Shown here one piece after another: positions 47,062 through 63,279 of a stretch of 64,000 nucleotides of DNA. Numbering within the stretch: the stretch's first letter is position 1; each line of letters starts with the position of its first letter. A program made the translations under genes and the position numbers. The notes beneath the pieces were generated by a model. That model was not told where the DNA came from. It ran no database searches and was given only the letters and a program-made list of their open reading frames with translations. This stretch comes from Humulus lupulus (lineage: Eukaryota; Streptophyta; Magnoliopsida; Rosales; Cannabaceae): contig NC_084795.1 of NCBI RefSeq assembly GCF_963169125.1, forward strand, positions 95,042,911 through 95,106,910, in the 5' to 3' direction.

Positions 47062-47610
47062 TTGAAGGACCCGAAGAAAGACGTCAAGCTTGTGTCAGCC
47101 AAAGCTTTTGCTCTTATAAGGTGTCAGGAGGAAACCAATAATACAGTGGTAACAGGGCAGATCACTATCTCTGGTAAACTACGCAATGCTCTATTTGATT
47201 TAGGAGATATGAATTCCTTTGTATTTATGAAAATGATGGATAGCTTAGATAAACCTTACGAACTATTTAGCGATAAGTTTGTTACAGAATTACCCTCGGG
47301 GGAGGTCATGCTACGTAGTAGAGGAGTGTGTGGATTGGTAGTTAAAGTTGAAGGTAGAGAGTTACTGATAGACTTGATCGAACTAGACCATAAGGATTAT
47401 GACATAATATTGGGAATGGATTGGATGGAAAAGAACAGAGTGAAAAAATATTGTAAGAATAAGACAGTAAATTTTAAAATAGAAGTCAGAGGGCAGTTAA
47501 ATTACAAAGGAGACGTTTCTCGAACTCGCATACTCTTAATCTCGATTCTCAAAGCTCAAAAGTTGATAAGTAGCGGATGCCAAGAATTTCTAGCCACACA
47601 TGGTGGATAA
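47062..47610 (+). pseudogene. Gypsy protease and linker
   Basis: A 182-residue open frame starts just inside the right edge of the solo LTR. It covers the end of gag (KDPKKDVKLVSAKAFALIRC), the protease body (ALFDLGDMNSFVFMKMMD) and the closing DYDIILGMDWMEKN. In this family the active site should read D-S-G-A; here it reads D-L-G-D, so two catalytic-loop positions are changed and the enzyme would not work. The frame ends at TGG TAA (47608). Confidence 0.85.
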
Positions 47611-47619
47611 GTCATGAGA

Positions 47620-49050
47620 GACGCAACTTGAACCAAAGAACGTCCTTATTGTTTGTGAATTCCTTGAGGTGTTTGCAAAAGATCTACCAGGATTACCTCT
47701 AAATAGGAAATTGAGATTGAAATAGTTGGCACCAGAGACTGCACCAATCTTGAAGGCTCCCTATCAAATTGCGCTTACCAAATTTAAGGAGTTAAAGATA
47801 CAGCTACAAGAGTTATTGGACAAGGGTGTCATCTGACCTAGCAATTCGCATTGGGGTGCACCAATACTTTTCGTCAAGAAGAAGTATGGGAACATGAGGA
47901 TGTGCATCGACTATCGAGAACTAAACAAGGTGACGATAAAAAAAGATACCCTTTGCCTTGCATAGACAATCACTTGGATCAACTACAAGGATCCACAGTA
48001 TTTTAAAATATAGATTTGCGGTCTGGGTATCACCAACTAAGGGCACAGGAAGAAGGCATTCCAAAGACGGCTTTTAGGACAAGATATGGACACTACAAAC
48101 TTTTAGTAATGTCATTTGGCTTAACAAACGCACCATCAGCGTTCATGAATCTTATGAACCAAGATTTTAAGGAGTACTTGGATAAGTTTGTGGTAATGTT
48201 CATAGACGACATATTGATCTACTAAAAAACAAAAGCCAAGCATGAGGAGCACATGTGACTGACGCTAGAACGACTTAAGAACCACCAATTATATGCCAAA
48301 TTTAAGAAATATGAATTCTAGTTAGAAAAGGTGGCCTTTCTAGGTGACAATGTGTCTAAGAATGGTGTAGAAGTAGACCCGACTAAGATAGAAGCAGTTA
48401 AGGATTGGCCCAAGCCCAAGAGCGCCACTAAGGTGAGGAGTATTCTGGGCCTAGTAGGGTATTACAGATGATTTGTTGAAGGGTTATCTAAAATAGCTAC
48501 ATCCTTAACAAATTTAATAAGGAAACATTGGAAATTCACATGGACGTAAAATGTGAAGAAAGCTTATAGACTTTAAAAGACAAGCTCATAATAGTACCAC
48601 TTCTATGCCTCCTGAATGATAAGGACAAGTTTGGAATATATTGTGACGCATCAAAACAAGGACTAAGATGCGTGTTGATGAAAAATGGAAGAGTGGTTGC
48701 CTATGCCTCAAGACAGCTAAAAGAATATGAGCAAAGATATCCAACACATGACTTAAAACTGGCAGCTGTGGTTTTTGCACTAAAGATTTGGAGACATTAC
48801 CTGTACAAAGAGAGGTGTGAAATATATACGGACCACAAGAGCTTAAAATACTTCTTTATGCATAAACAACTCAATATGAGGCAAAGAAGGTGGCTGGAGC
48901 TAGTGAAAGACTATGATTGTGAGATATTATATCACTCGAGAAAAACCAACGTAGTGGCAGATGCACTTAGTAGACGGAGTTACAGAAATGTGTCGGTACT
49001 TAGGAGAATAACACAACCCCTACAACAAGATATTACGAAGTCATGGAATT
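47620..49050 (+). pseudogene. Gypsy reverse transcriptase and RNase H
   Basis: Broken frames cover the fingers (from about 47700), then 48016-48225 reads [20 protein letters not shown] and ends MFIDDILIY, the active site. A TAA at about 48224 follows. 48672-49052 holds RNase [21 protein letters not shown], then [11 protein letters not shown] and [13 protein letters not shown] and TAG stops occur at 47836, 48257 and 48318, and a frame shift lies near 47940. Integrase is missing because a minus-strand LTR begins at 49083. Confidence 0.88.
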
Positions 49051-49082
49051 GAGCTAATAACGAGATGACTAGCTGACCTCAC

Positions 49083-50429
49083 TGTAATGACCCGACTATT
49101 CTTAGACTTTGGACCATTAAACCTACTAGACATAACCACTACTTTGAAGAGAACATACGTGAGAAAATTCATAACTTTATTGAAAACTTAAAAATAATAG
49201 TTGTAATACATAAATGAGCTCATTGTTTTAAAATAATATCTTTAAATGAAACTGTTTACAAAGCTATATGCAGAAAAATAAATAAAAAAGTAATTTAAAG
49301 AGACTAACAAAAAATAACGTCGTCCTCGAATCGACACGCAGCCCATCCACTCCATTCACCTCAACACACACACCAAGCTTCCAAGAATCCTTCTGCCTTT
49401 GTATCTATTTTTCCTGCATCACACTAAAAAGAAAAAGGAATGAGCCTAATGCCCATCAAGAAAAATCTACCAACATATATATAACATCAAACGTAAACAT
49501 AAGATCATAACAAAACATACACTATAAAACATATATCTCAACTATAACCCTTGTACATGGTGACTATTGGGGTTTGCTAGCTAATCAAATATAAACCTAA
49601 ATACAATGAGGTTTACTAACTAAGCAACTATAAGCCCCAAGAACATAAAAGTGTTGGAGTTTGCTATTTAAGCAACTATAAGCCACAAAACATATATACT
49701 ATAACATATCATAACATAACATATTATAGCATAATCATAACATACAAGCATATAAAAACTATCCTACTTTCCTTACCAACACCGGAATAATTGAGAACAA
49801 ATGCGGGACTTGGAACACTTCTAAAACCAGCAATAAAAATGGTGAGTTTTTCTAAAGAGTAAGGAAAAATTGTGGAAACTAAACCTTCAAAGCAAAACTT
49901 ACCAAGGAAGATCTTTAAATTTCAATAGCTTAGTAAAAAACAAGTATCAAAAGATAGGATCTGAATAAAAGGACTAAAGAAAACTAAAGAGTTTTAAAGA
50001 ATTCAACTTAAAGAATAAGAGTACCTTAGTTGACCTTATGGATTGGTCTAACTCCAATACCGAAATACACTAAACCTCACTTCCCAAATATTTTATAAAG
50101 CTTAAGAATGGGAAAGCTTTTTCCCAACCCAAGTGTTTATCACTCTATGGTAGTACTAGCACCTTGGAATCTGATCACAGCTAAAGAGTGAGTGGAAGGG
50201 CAAGGTACTTGGTCCTATTTATAGAGTTCTAGGAATAAATGTCTTCTTTTTGGCTTTGAATAAAAATAATGAATAAAATTGAAAATAATTGAATATTCGT
50301 CAATCAGAGGCTGAAGACTCGGTGAAATCGTTCAGAGGTAGGTCTAAGGAGTCAAAGCTTGTTTTAAAAAATTAAAAATAAATAAAAAATAATATAGGGC
50401 GATATATCGCCCCTATGTGGCGGTATATC
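49083..50429 (-). mobile_element. Gypsy LTR, minus orientation, cut by a CACTA
   Basis: It starts TGTAATGACCCGAC, the same start as at 244 and 15837, and follows the same course: TATA box at 50216-50223 (minus), then palindromes at 50400 and 50421. It stops in the second palindrome, where CACTA begins at 50430. The U3 remainder is not found downstream. The five bases before it are CTCAC. It interrupts the gypsy reading frame. Confidence 0.8.
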
Positions 50430-51107
50430 CACTACAAGAAAAAATGCTTTTAACAAAACCAAAAATGTGTTATCAAAACATACCATAACACTTTTTGACG
50501 TGTTAAGACTGACTATGTTATCGTAGGTTAGGGTACGTTACATAACACTTTATCATTGTTATACAGATGTGTTATTATACTGTCAACGATAACACACTTT
50601 CTGTGTTATTTTAATAAATAGATAAGTGTTTAATTATATTATTTATAGTCATTTATATAACACATTTCAATACTTATAAATTTGTGTTATACTACAATTT
50701 AGTATAACACATTTTTTGTGTTATATAATGAAGTTTGCATAACAAAATTCTTTACTTATAAAAAGTGTTATTGTAATAGATATTATAACACATTTTTTGT
50801 ATTATTTTAATATTTAGATAAGTTTAAATTATCATTATATATTCATTTATATAACACTAATATATTGTATTATATTTTTATTTTTTTATTTATATAATTA
50901 AAATTAGCTTTCTAATATATACTAGCATCATCAAATGAACTTGATTTTCAAATAACAAAAAGTAAAAACATTCAACACTGTATTAACAATCCACAAATTA
51001 GTTTAAAACATTCAACACTGTCATCAACAACAAAATGTTCTTTAAGTATTCAAGTAGTCTTAAATATTCAACATATTGAAAAGTTACTACTTTCAGCACA
51101 AAATATT
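50430..51107. mobile_element. CACTA fragment C (left end only)
   Basis: It starts CACTACAAGAAAAAATGC and matches element B (53079-53755) throughout with few differences: subterminal TAACAC/GTGTTAT motifs, then an AT-rich stretch and TTCAGCACAAAATATT. The match stops at 51107, so the rest of the element is deleted. No cargo remains. The three bases before it are ATC. Confidence 0.85.
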
Positions 51108-52902
51108 CTACAGCTGCCCAACACAAAGCCTTCAAAATTAAGTATGATTAAGTATTTATGGAGGATATTTATCTTATGGGAATTAGAAGCTTATGATTAA
51201 ATTAGTATATAGTATTCTTTAAGAAAATAAAAATTTATAAAATATGTACGCATGTTATTTGATGATAGATGTATACATGTGACATTAATTGAAGTCTCAA
51301 TTATTAAAATATACTAGGTTTGGCCGAAATCCTCTATAGCTTAAGTTATTTATAATTTTTCATAAATAAATAAATAGGTGGAAAAGCTTACATAGAAGAA
51401 CCAAGTCTTACTTGATTGAAGATCAAGCTAGTTGGCATCGAAAGCTTGAAATAGGCAATGATGGACTAGTTTTGAACATATGGAACTATGTGTCAATCTA
51501 AGCTTGCTAAGGGGAGACTAAAATACTAGGTTGTGAGATTCAAATAATATATACAAAAAATAGGTGATAGTTGAAGCTTGTTTGAGCATTTTAAATTTTT
51601 AAAACACCTAGGTGTAGGCGTGAGAGACTTTGTGGAGAGAATAGTGGGGAGTTTGACTACAAGTTGATGCATTTGAGTATGTGTGGCATCAAGTGAGTAT
51701 GTGTGGAGAGGAATAAGGAAGAAGGTTTGGGTTTAGAGCCTATAAATAGAGTCATTCACGTCTTCATTCTTCACACAAAAAGAAAGCTTCAAGTGCTCTC
51801 ATTTTAAAAAATTACTCTCTCCCAAAGTTTCTTCTTTTGCTCATTATTATTTCCTTATAGCCAAAATCACTATAGCATTAGTAGTGATAACATTTTGCTT
51901 CCTCTATTTTCTTACAAAGCTTCAAAATACCATTGCCACTATAATTTCCCTACATAGCCGAAACACATCAAGCCACCCAACCTTTGATATAGCCGAAATA
52001 CCATAAGTTTGTCAAGATCAAACTCTATTTGTGTAGAGGATAGACGTTGTTGTGAAGGCTCAGTATTTTTGGAAGTCTTGATATTTTGTTCTAGGGTGAA
52101 GGCATGACTTTTATAAGGTTTAGATTTTGAAAATTTGGTTATTATTATAGACTTTAATATTAATCTTTAATGTTATGTATAAGATTTGGGCGAGATCCAT
52201 TAGCACTTTCGAACAATCTCTTTTTCTTCTCTTTCTCCACCCTCAAGGTAAGGAAAATTAGATAGATGCAGATTATGATATTAAGTGAATGTATGAGTGT
52301 AACATTTCAAGTACAATAAGATAAGTGTTGCTGAACCTAAGTGATGTCCGGAGCTTGAATGCCAACTCTTTTATAAGCAATTTATCTTCTCTTGCCTGAT
52401 TTGTTATTAGATATTATAATTATGACCTATATGAATATGACCAATAATGTATGATTATGACTTGGAATATTTATGGTTTTATATGAAATAGTTATCTTTA
52501 TTAGAATAGTGTTACTATGGAATTATATAGACTTATGATGTTATGAATTGTTTATGTATGCATTTTTCTTACTGGGCTTAGATGCTCACTCCTTATAGTA
52601 TCCTTGTGCAGATCAAGGTAATTAAATGATAGAATGGTCAGTGGCGAGTTAGACCTAATTAGTTGTTGATGTATTCGGCTGCTTGAAAAAATTTGGGGTT
52701 TATGATTTTGATTTCTTTATTAGCATTTTATTTATTTAAATTAAATGTTGCTGTATTCATTTTTTTTTAAAGAAAATCTCTTTATTGCAAAAATTGGAAT
52801 CCATTTATTTTTTGTTATTTTTCAATAAAAGAGCAACATTTATATTTTATGTTTCAATGCTGATTCTTGGTATTATGATTAAGAAAAGTTAGGGTGTTAC
52901 AT
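51108..52902 (+). mobile_element. Gypsy-type LTR, 5' truncated
   Basis: It ends AAAAGTTAGGGTGTTACA. It also carries GGTAAGGAAAATTAGATAG, TAACATTTCAAGTACAATAAG and CCGGAGCTTGAATGCC, each with a counterpart in the LTR at 5872-7947. A TATA box (CTATAAATAGAG) is at about 51739. The first part matches 27040-27780. The start is lost at the junction with CACTA fragment C. No gene is seen inside. Confidence 0.75.
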
Positions 52903-52924
52903 TAATATAAATTTGTATAAACAT

Positions 52925-53060
52925 TGCACAGACTTAGTAGTCAGAATACGCTGATAGACACATGTTCTTTAACTTTGGGAATGAGAATGAGAACTGCAGA
53001 ATTTATGATAGCTAAATCTACCTTTCCATCCAGGCAATCCATCCCTGTTTTTTGAAACAA
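52925..53060 (-). pseudogene. LINE reverse transcriptase fragment
   Basis: The minus strand reads MDCLDGKVDLAIINSAVLIL, then IPKVKEHVSIS. The N-x-x-x-I/L-x-L-I-P-K motif opens the reverse-transcriptase domain of plant L1-type LINEs. CACTA element B begins 19 bases to the right, so B probably inserted in or beside this LINE. It is not continuous with the relic at 25190. Confidence 0.65.
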
Positions 53061-53078
53061 TGGCCTACTATGTCTAGT

Positions 53079-53480
53079 CACTACAAGAAAAAATGTTTTT
53101 AATAACACCAAAAATGTGTTATCAAAACATACCATAATACTTTTTGATGTGTTAAGACCGACTATGTTATCGTAGGTCAAGGTACTTTACATAACACTTT
53201 ATCATGTTATACAGATGTGTTATTATACTGTCAACGATAACACACTTTCTTTGTTATTTTAATAAATAGATAAGTGTTTAATTATATTATTTATAGTCGA
53301 TTATATAACACATTTCAACACTTATAAATTTGTGTTATACTACACTTTAGTATAACACATTTTTTGTGTTATATAATGAAGTTTACATAACATAATTCTT
53401 TACTTATAAAAAGTGTTATTGTAATAGATATTATAACACATTTTTCATATTATTTTAATATTTAGATAAGTTTAAATTCT
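53079..53480. repeat. CACTA subterminal array of element B
   Basis: Terminus plus many TAACAC, GTGTTAT and TATAACACA motifs on both strands, in the same order as at 30478 and 50430. These are the expected binding sites of the element's transposition protein. Confidence 0.78.
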
Positions 53481-53849
53481 CATTATATATTCATTTATAT
53501 AACACTAATTTATTCTATTATATTTTTATTTTTTATTTATATAATTAAAATTAGCTTTCTAATATATACTAGCATCATCAAATGAACTTGATTTTCAAAT
53601 AACAAAAAGTAAAAAGCATTCAACATTGTATTAACAATCCACAAATTAGTTTAAAACATTCAACACTGTCATCAACAACAAAATGTTCTTTAAGTATTCA
53701 AGTAGTCTTAAATATTCAACATATTGAAAAGTTACTACTTTCAGCACAAAATATTGAAGAGTTTAAATTTTTACATAATAACACGTCAAAATTTGAGTAG
53801 TTGCACACTCCTACAGTACTATTTGATAGGAAAAAAACATGCAATTGAA

Positions 53850-54148
53850 GTTGCTTCATTGTACCAGCCATAATGATCTGATCTTCACTTCCAATTCTAG
53901 CAAAACCAACACACTCTGTGTCTTCATTGCAGACTGCAATGCAACATAATACAACAACATTCAATGTTAATTGATAAACTAAGTCTGATTTAGTTCTTTG
54001 AAATTCAAAGTTAAGACATGAGTGAGTTATAGAGTAATAGTAGTAGTTATCATTACCAGATTCTACTTTTACTTGCACAACTTCCAGGAGCTGCTCAATG
54101 GCAGTCTTTATTGTCATGTACCTAGGTGGTTCATACTGCTTCTTCCCT
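53850..54148 (-). pseudogene. Captured diphthine synthase (DPH5) fragment, two exons
   Basis: The exon at 54073-54148 reads RGKKQYEPPRYMTIKTAIEQ and LLEVVQ between a TTTTAG acceptor and a CAA|GTAAAA donor. The exon from 53933 leftward reads NEDTECVGFARIGSEDQIIM, then AGTMKQL, after which family similarity ends. This is the C-terminal half of the methyltransferase that makes the diphthamide precursor on elongation factor 2. The intron is kept, so the source was genomic DNA. The SAM-binding N-terminal half is missing. Element A keeps only the first six residues of the same exon. Confidence 0.82.
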
Positions 54149-54369
54149 CTAAAATTAAACAAGAAATACAGAGAAAAAATCAGAACCTGCATGCATTAAT
54201 TTAAAGAGCATTAATTTAAAGATCCAATCCTAGGAAGCCATAAACAGAGAAAAACTCTGAACCTGCATGCATAGGAAGATCATGAAATTTCTAGAAAGTA
54301 CGAAGCATAAATGTAGAAAGACAAATCTGACGTACTGACCTGTTCAAAAAATAAAAGTGTTACTCAATT

Positions 54370-56213
54370 ATCAACACATAAAAAGCATAGAACAACAAGA
54401 TTCAATTGCTACTGCAAAAGTAGAAAACATAGAAACAAATGACCAAAACTCCAGACAAGAGAACTGCTTGTACCATTAAACACCATTCTACATATAAAGA
54501 GCAGGTTAATTGCTAAGGCAATTGCTGATACGCAATTGCTGAACCAGCTGTAACATACACAGCACAAAGTTCGTACACACAAAGAAGAGCAACAGCTAAA
54601 AGTAAAAGAACAGCAACAACTCTTGTAGAAGTAAAATTCAGTGAAATGTGAGTGAAACTTTCTTAAGTCAGGTGGCGAGACATAAAAATAATATAATTCA
54701 TCAAAAGCTTCATCACAATAATGTAATAGAGCTTTAACAGGGCCAATTAACCATTTAATATAATTTCCACCTGAATGGACCCACTATAGTTTCTTATTGT
54801 TACTAAAATCACTCCCATAAAAAAATAATATAGATCAAGAAAAACAAAAAGAACAAAGAACATAGAGAGAAACTAATTTCTGAGGAAAAATAAAACAAAG
54901 AAGGTCATTAAATACAAGAATTGAAACTTATCACATTTGAGAGTAAAGGAAACCAGACCTATGCAACTCAGTAGAAAAAGAAAGGGAAAGGACAATTCAT
55001 ACTAACTAATTTATCACCCTATATTCCATAAGAAGAACCAATATGAAGAAACAATTCATACAGTTTGTACTAACTTCTATCCCCATTTATTTCTTCTCTA
55101 AAGACCTAGCAAGGTTAATTCCTTTCTGTAAAGTTCAATACAAACATAGCATTGATGTGTAAATAGCTTTGGCAAAATTCTCTCTGTGACAGGTAACCAA
55201 CAGGGCATCAAGTATGGCATCCAAATTAACAAGTAGAATGTGAATATGGTTGTTAGAGGTCCTTTATACAGCCCATGCTATTCCTATTATTCTCCCAAAG
55301 TTTCTCTTTCTTTCTAAGTTGGAAGTGGGAGATGTGTTTAGAGTTAGGTTATGGGAAGTTTAATGGAGGGGCTTTTCTCTTTTTAAAATCTCTTTCCCTG
55401 GTATTTTCTTATCTTGGGGTGATAATATTTCTAAACTTTCTATGTAACACTACTGAGTTTTGCTTTTGCTGGTATTTTCTTATCTTGGGGTGATAATATT
55501 ACTTTTGCTTTTGCTGTCAAAGACCATGAGTATCACATAAACAATCAAGTAAAGTGAACAGCAAACTAAACTAAACCAAAGACAGCAATAAGAAAGTTAT
55601 ATATGCAACTAGCTACACAGAGAACAGAGGACAAAAGTTACAATAAGAAAATGGAGATAAAAAGGCTAATGAAAGCAAAAGACAGATTCAAGCCCAAAAT
55701 TCAAGCCTTATCATATTAAACCATTCACAACCCCTTAATGAAAGTTTACAGTCCCTAAACACAGATTAAAACTAACTTGTGAAGATGAAGGAAATAACAA
55801 GAATGCATATTCTTCATCTTGATTATGTATTATACAGGTAGGGCAGGGCAGGGCATACACGTATATAATTTATATATCTTACACCTCTATTGCTACATAA
55901 ATGGCTACTAACGGTAATGGATAGAGGTAGAGGTACATTATTAGAGTGGGCAGAAGGGATCATACATCATCTTGATCATCTATACACACCCCATAAAAAA
56001 ACCTGATTAAAAAAAAGCTATAATAATAACTCAATTTACTCATATGTCTCACTGAAGCATTCCATCAAACAATTATTATGCACAGGTTAAGCAAAGCTTA
56101 GTTTTATATAATAAAACCTATTTAAGCAGTCAAACAAAACAAAACTTACAGATAAATTGACTCAAACATCAATTAACATAAATACAATCTATACATACAA
56201 GTTTAGCCTACAT
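54370..56213. other. Element B interior, no recognised coding sequence
   Basis: AT-rich sequence between the DPH5 and delta-COP pieces. It includes a short duplication: GGTATTTTCTTATCTTGGGG occurs at about 55400 and 55470. The open frame 55275-55493 crosses this duplication and has no family resemblance. A GGGCAGGGCAGGGCA stretch lies near 55842. Confidence 0.4.
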
Positions 56214-56641
56214 CACTGCGTTCTTTGACCGAACTTCGGTGGAGCTCCACCTTTCTGGGGCAAGACATTCACAACCTGCAAAAGAGAAGTTCAAAGTTAA
56301 CAAAATTACTAGTGGTATCAATTTGCATTTTTGCCAAACTTTACAGTATTATTCACTAATCAACTGAAGTCAAATAAGGACAGACCTTCAAGTCACTGAA
56401 TGTATTAGTAGCAGAGAAGTTCACAGAAATCGAGAAAAATACAGATGAGTCTGTTGGGGGAACAACAAACTCCATTGATCCACTTCAAACAATTCATCAT
56501 ACAAGATAACTATCACTTAAATTGAAGTCAAATAAATTATTAAGTTTCAAAAGGAAAACAGCAGTAAGAATTTCAGACCTTCGGTTCAAGTTGTCAATAA
56601 ATAGAATGGACCACTCCAACATAGAATTCCTTGGGTCGAAC
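56214..56641 (-). pseudogene. Captured delta-COP C-terminal exons (three)
   Basis: The exons are 56579-56641 (FDPRNSMLEWSILFIDNLNR), 56386-56482 ([20 protein letters not shown], then [13 protein letters not shown]) and 56214-56275 (VVNVLPQKGGAPPKFGQRTQ). Each has an AG acceptor, and the first two have GT donors. The last runs into TGA where the family continues a little further. They form the C-terminal mu-homology region of the delta subunit of the COPI coat, which binds retrieval signals in Golgi-to-ER transport. The upstream delta-COP piece lies 6.5 kb away at 63180. Confidence 0.85.
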
Positions 56642-58005
56642 CTGCAACCAATAAAAAAACCAAATTGATACGGAACTCAAATAAAATATAGTGCAACTCA
56701 TAAACAATGCAAATGGATACTGACCTTGAACAGCATAAATCTAGTAAAGTTCAGCAAAAATGCCAGTCATGTTTTGATAAATATCCTAAAATTTCATTGA
56801 CAATGTATGATACCTCAATATGTGCTACTGACACGTCATTGAGAAAAAAGAGGACCCTAGAACATGGTTTGTTATTTTGTGTAAATAACAGTAATACTAA
56901 TGCAATGGTTTTTTTATGATGCTATATAAAATGCTGATGGAAACTCAAACTAAAAAAAAGAAGAGCAAAACATATAATAGAACAAAAACAATAACCATAA
57001 AACAAAGACAATCAGATAAATAACCAAGAAACCAAACCCCAAAAAAGAACCCTTGGATCCAATATTGTGGTTCAGCTACCACAATTCCACACACAACAAA
57101 TGTAAAAATTACATTAGTAAAAAAAACTGAAAATTATGCAGAACATAAAAGGAGAAATCAAGGGTTAGCTACATAACATAAAGTTAAAGTACAATGCAAT
57201 ATAGTAGTTGTGGCAACCATGAGCAATTGTTATATGTTATTTAATATACGTCAAAGATAAATAGATAAACAAGAAAATATATATAAATATAACCCATTAA
57301 TTTTTGGAGTTGATATAACATATATTTTCAAAGCTATTTTTGAAAGAAATGTGAATCTGGGTCACTAATGCAAAACAATAATACAACTAACAACCAAATA
57401 AAATGAACAAGAAAGAAACATGACTCAATCCAAACAAACCATGATATCATATATGGCATGGGGAAGAATATACATAACCCTATAAAAGACACTACAACCA
57501 ATTCAACAAACCCAAATTTGAGACTAAGTGGCATGGCAAAGAAGATGCAAAAAGGTCATGTAAAATCCGGCTGTAGAACCAGTGAAGTTCTCTTATTTTC
57601 TGAAATTAGTACTCAATATAAGGCAAGCATCTATAATCAAATATTAAAACCAAACACAATAAATGAGGAAAAATATGGTCTAATATATGACAAGCACTTT
57701 CAACTTGCAAGCATCTTAAATCTAGGCTCCCTTGGCAATATATAAGAATAAAAATATAATAGAAACATTAGGCCAAATGTGGAGTAGAAAAAACAAGAAA
57801 AGATAAATAATTGAAGTAAATCAGCAAAAGATATAGAATGGTGAAGTGAGAAAGCAAATATAAATTACAGAAGTCAATACAAAAACAATATTATATGGCT
57901 TAATATAAAAAGGAACAACAGTTCCAATTGGCCACCGACTTTATTAGTTAAAGAAAAGTAAAAAATTAATTGTCCTTAAAGAAAACTATGGTCTACAATA
58001 CTCAC
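56642..58005. other. Element B interior between delta-COP and VTT pieces
   Basis: AT-rich, with no reading frame of a recognised family. The open frames at 56707-56919 and 57458-57745 are short and low in complexity. It may be intron carried with the captured genes. Confidence 0.4.
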
Positions 58006-58104
58006 TGTTCTACCAAGAATAAATGCAGCTGTAGCACCAATTGTTGCACCAATAGAATCAGCAACGAATCCCAAAGGCAACCCAAATAGATAACCTCCAC
58101 CAAG
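58006..58104 (-). pseudogene. Captured exon of a VTT/TVP38-type membrane protein
   Basis: The minus strand reads LGGGYLFGLPLGFVADSIGA, then TIGATAAFILGRT, between a CTTACAG acceptor and an ACA|GTGAGT donor. The exon is 99 bases, 33 codons. G-GGYLFG-P-GF followed by GA-x-GA-x-AAF-x-LGR is the core signature of the VTT (SNARE-associated Golgi protein, TMEM64-like) domain, a multi-span endomembrane family. It is located inside the gap between two delta-COP pieces. No further exons of this gene are recognised. Confidence 0.82.
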
Positions 58105-63158
<5,054 letters not shown>

Positions 63159-63279
63159 TTTACCCTACTTGTTAAAGGCACCATTAAGTCATCAGTGCTC
63201 TGCATCCGCCACTTCAAAAGACCAACACCCGCAGCATCATCGGGACCAGCAGGAAAAGGCCGATTAAGATCCTTCAGGC

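Larger units (their letters stand above)
40858..49082 (+). mobile_element. Ty3/gypsy internal region split by nested solo LTRs
   Basis: 40858-41090 and 47046-49082 are one continuous gypsy coding region: end of gag, protease, reverse transcriptase and RNase H. A solo LTR (41091-47045) sits inside the zinc-knuckle codons. The coding sequence is close to that at 2699-4290, so it is the same family. Its own LTRs are not attached: on the left it meets a copia LTR, on the right a minus-strand LTR at 49083. Confidence 0.85.

Noticed and set aside
55275..55493. 72-residue hydrophobic open frame
   Set aside because: It is made of a local duplication and T-rich codons, and no start context or homologue is visible.
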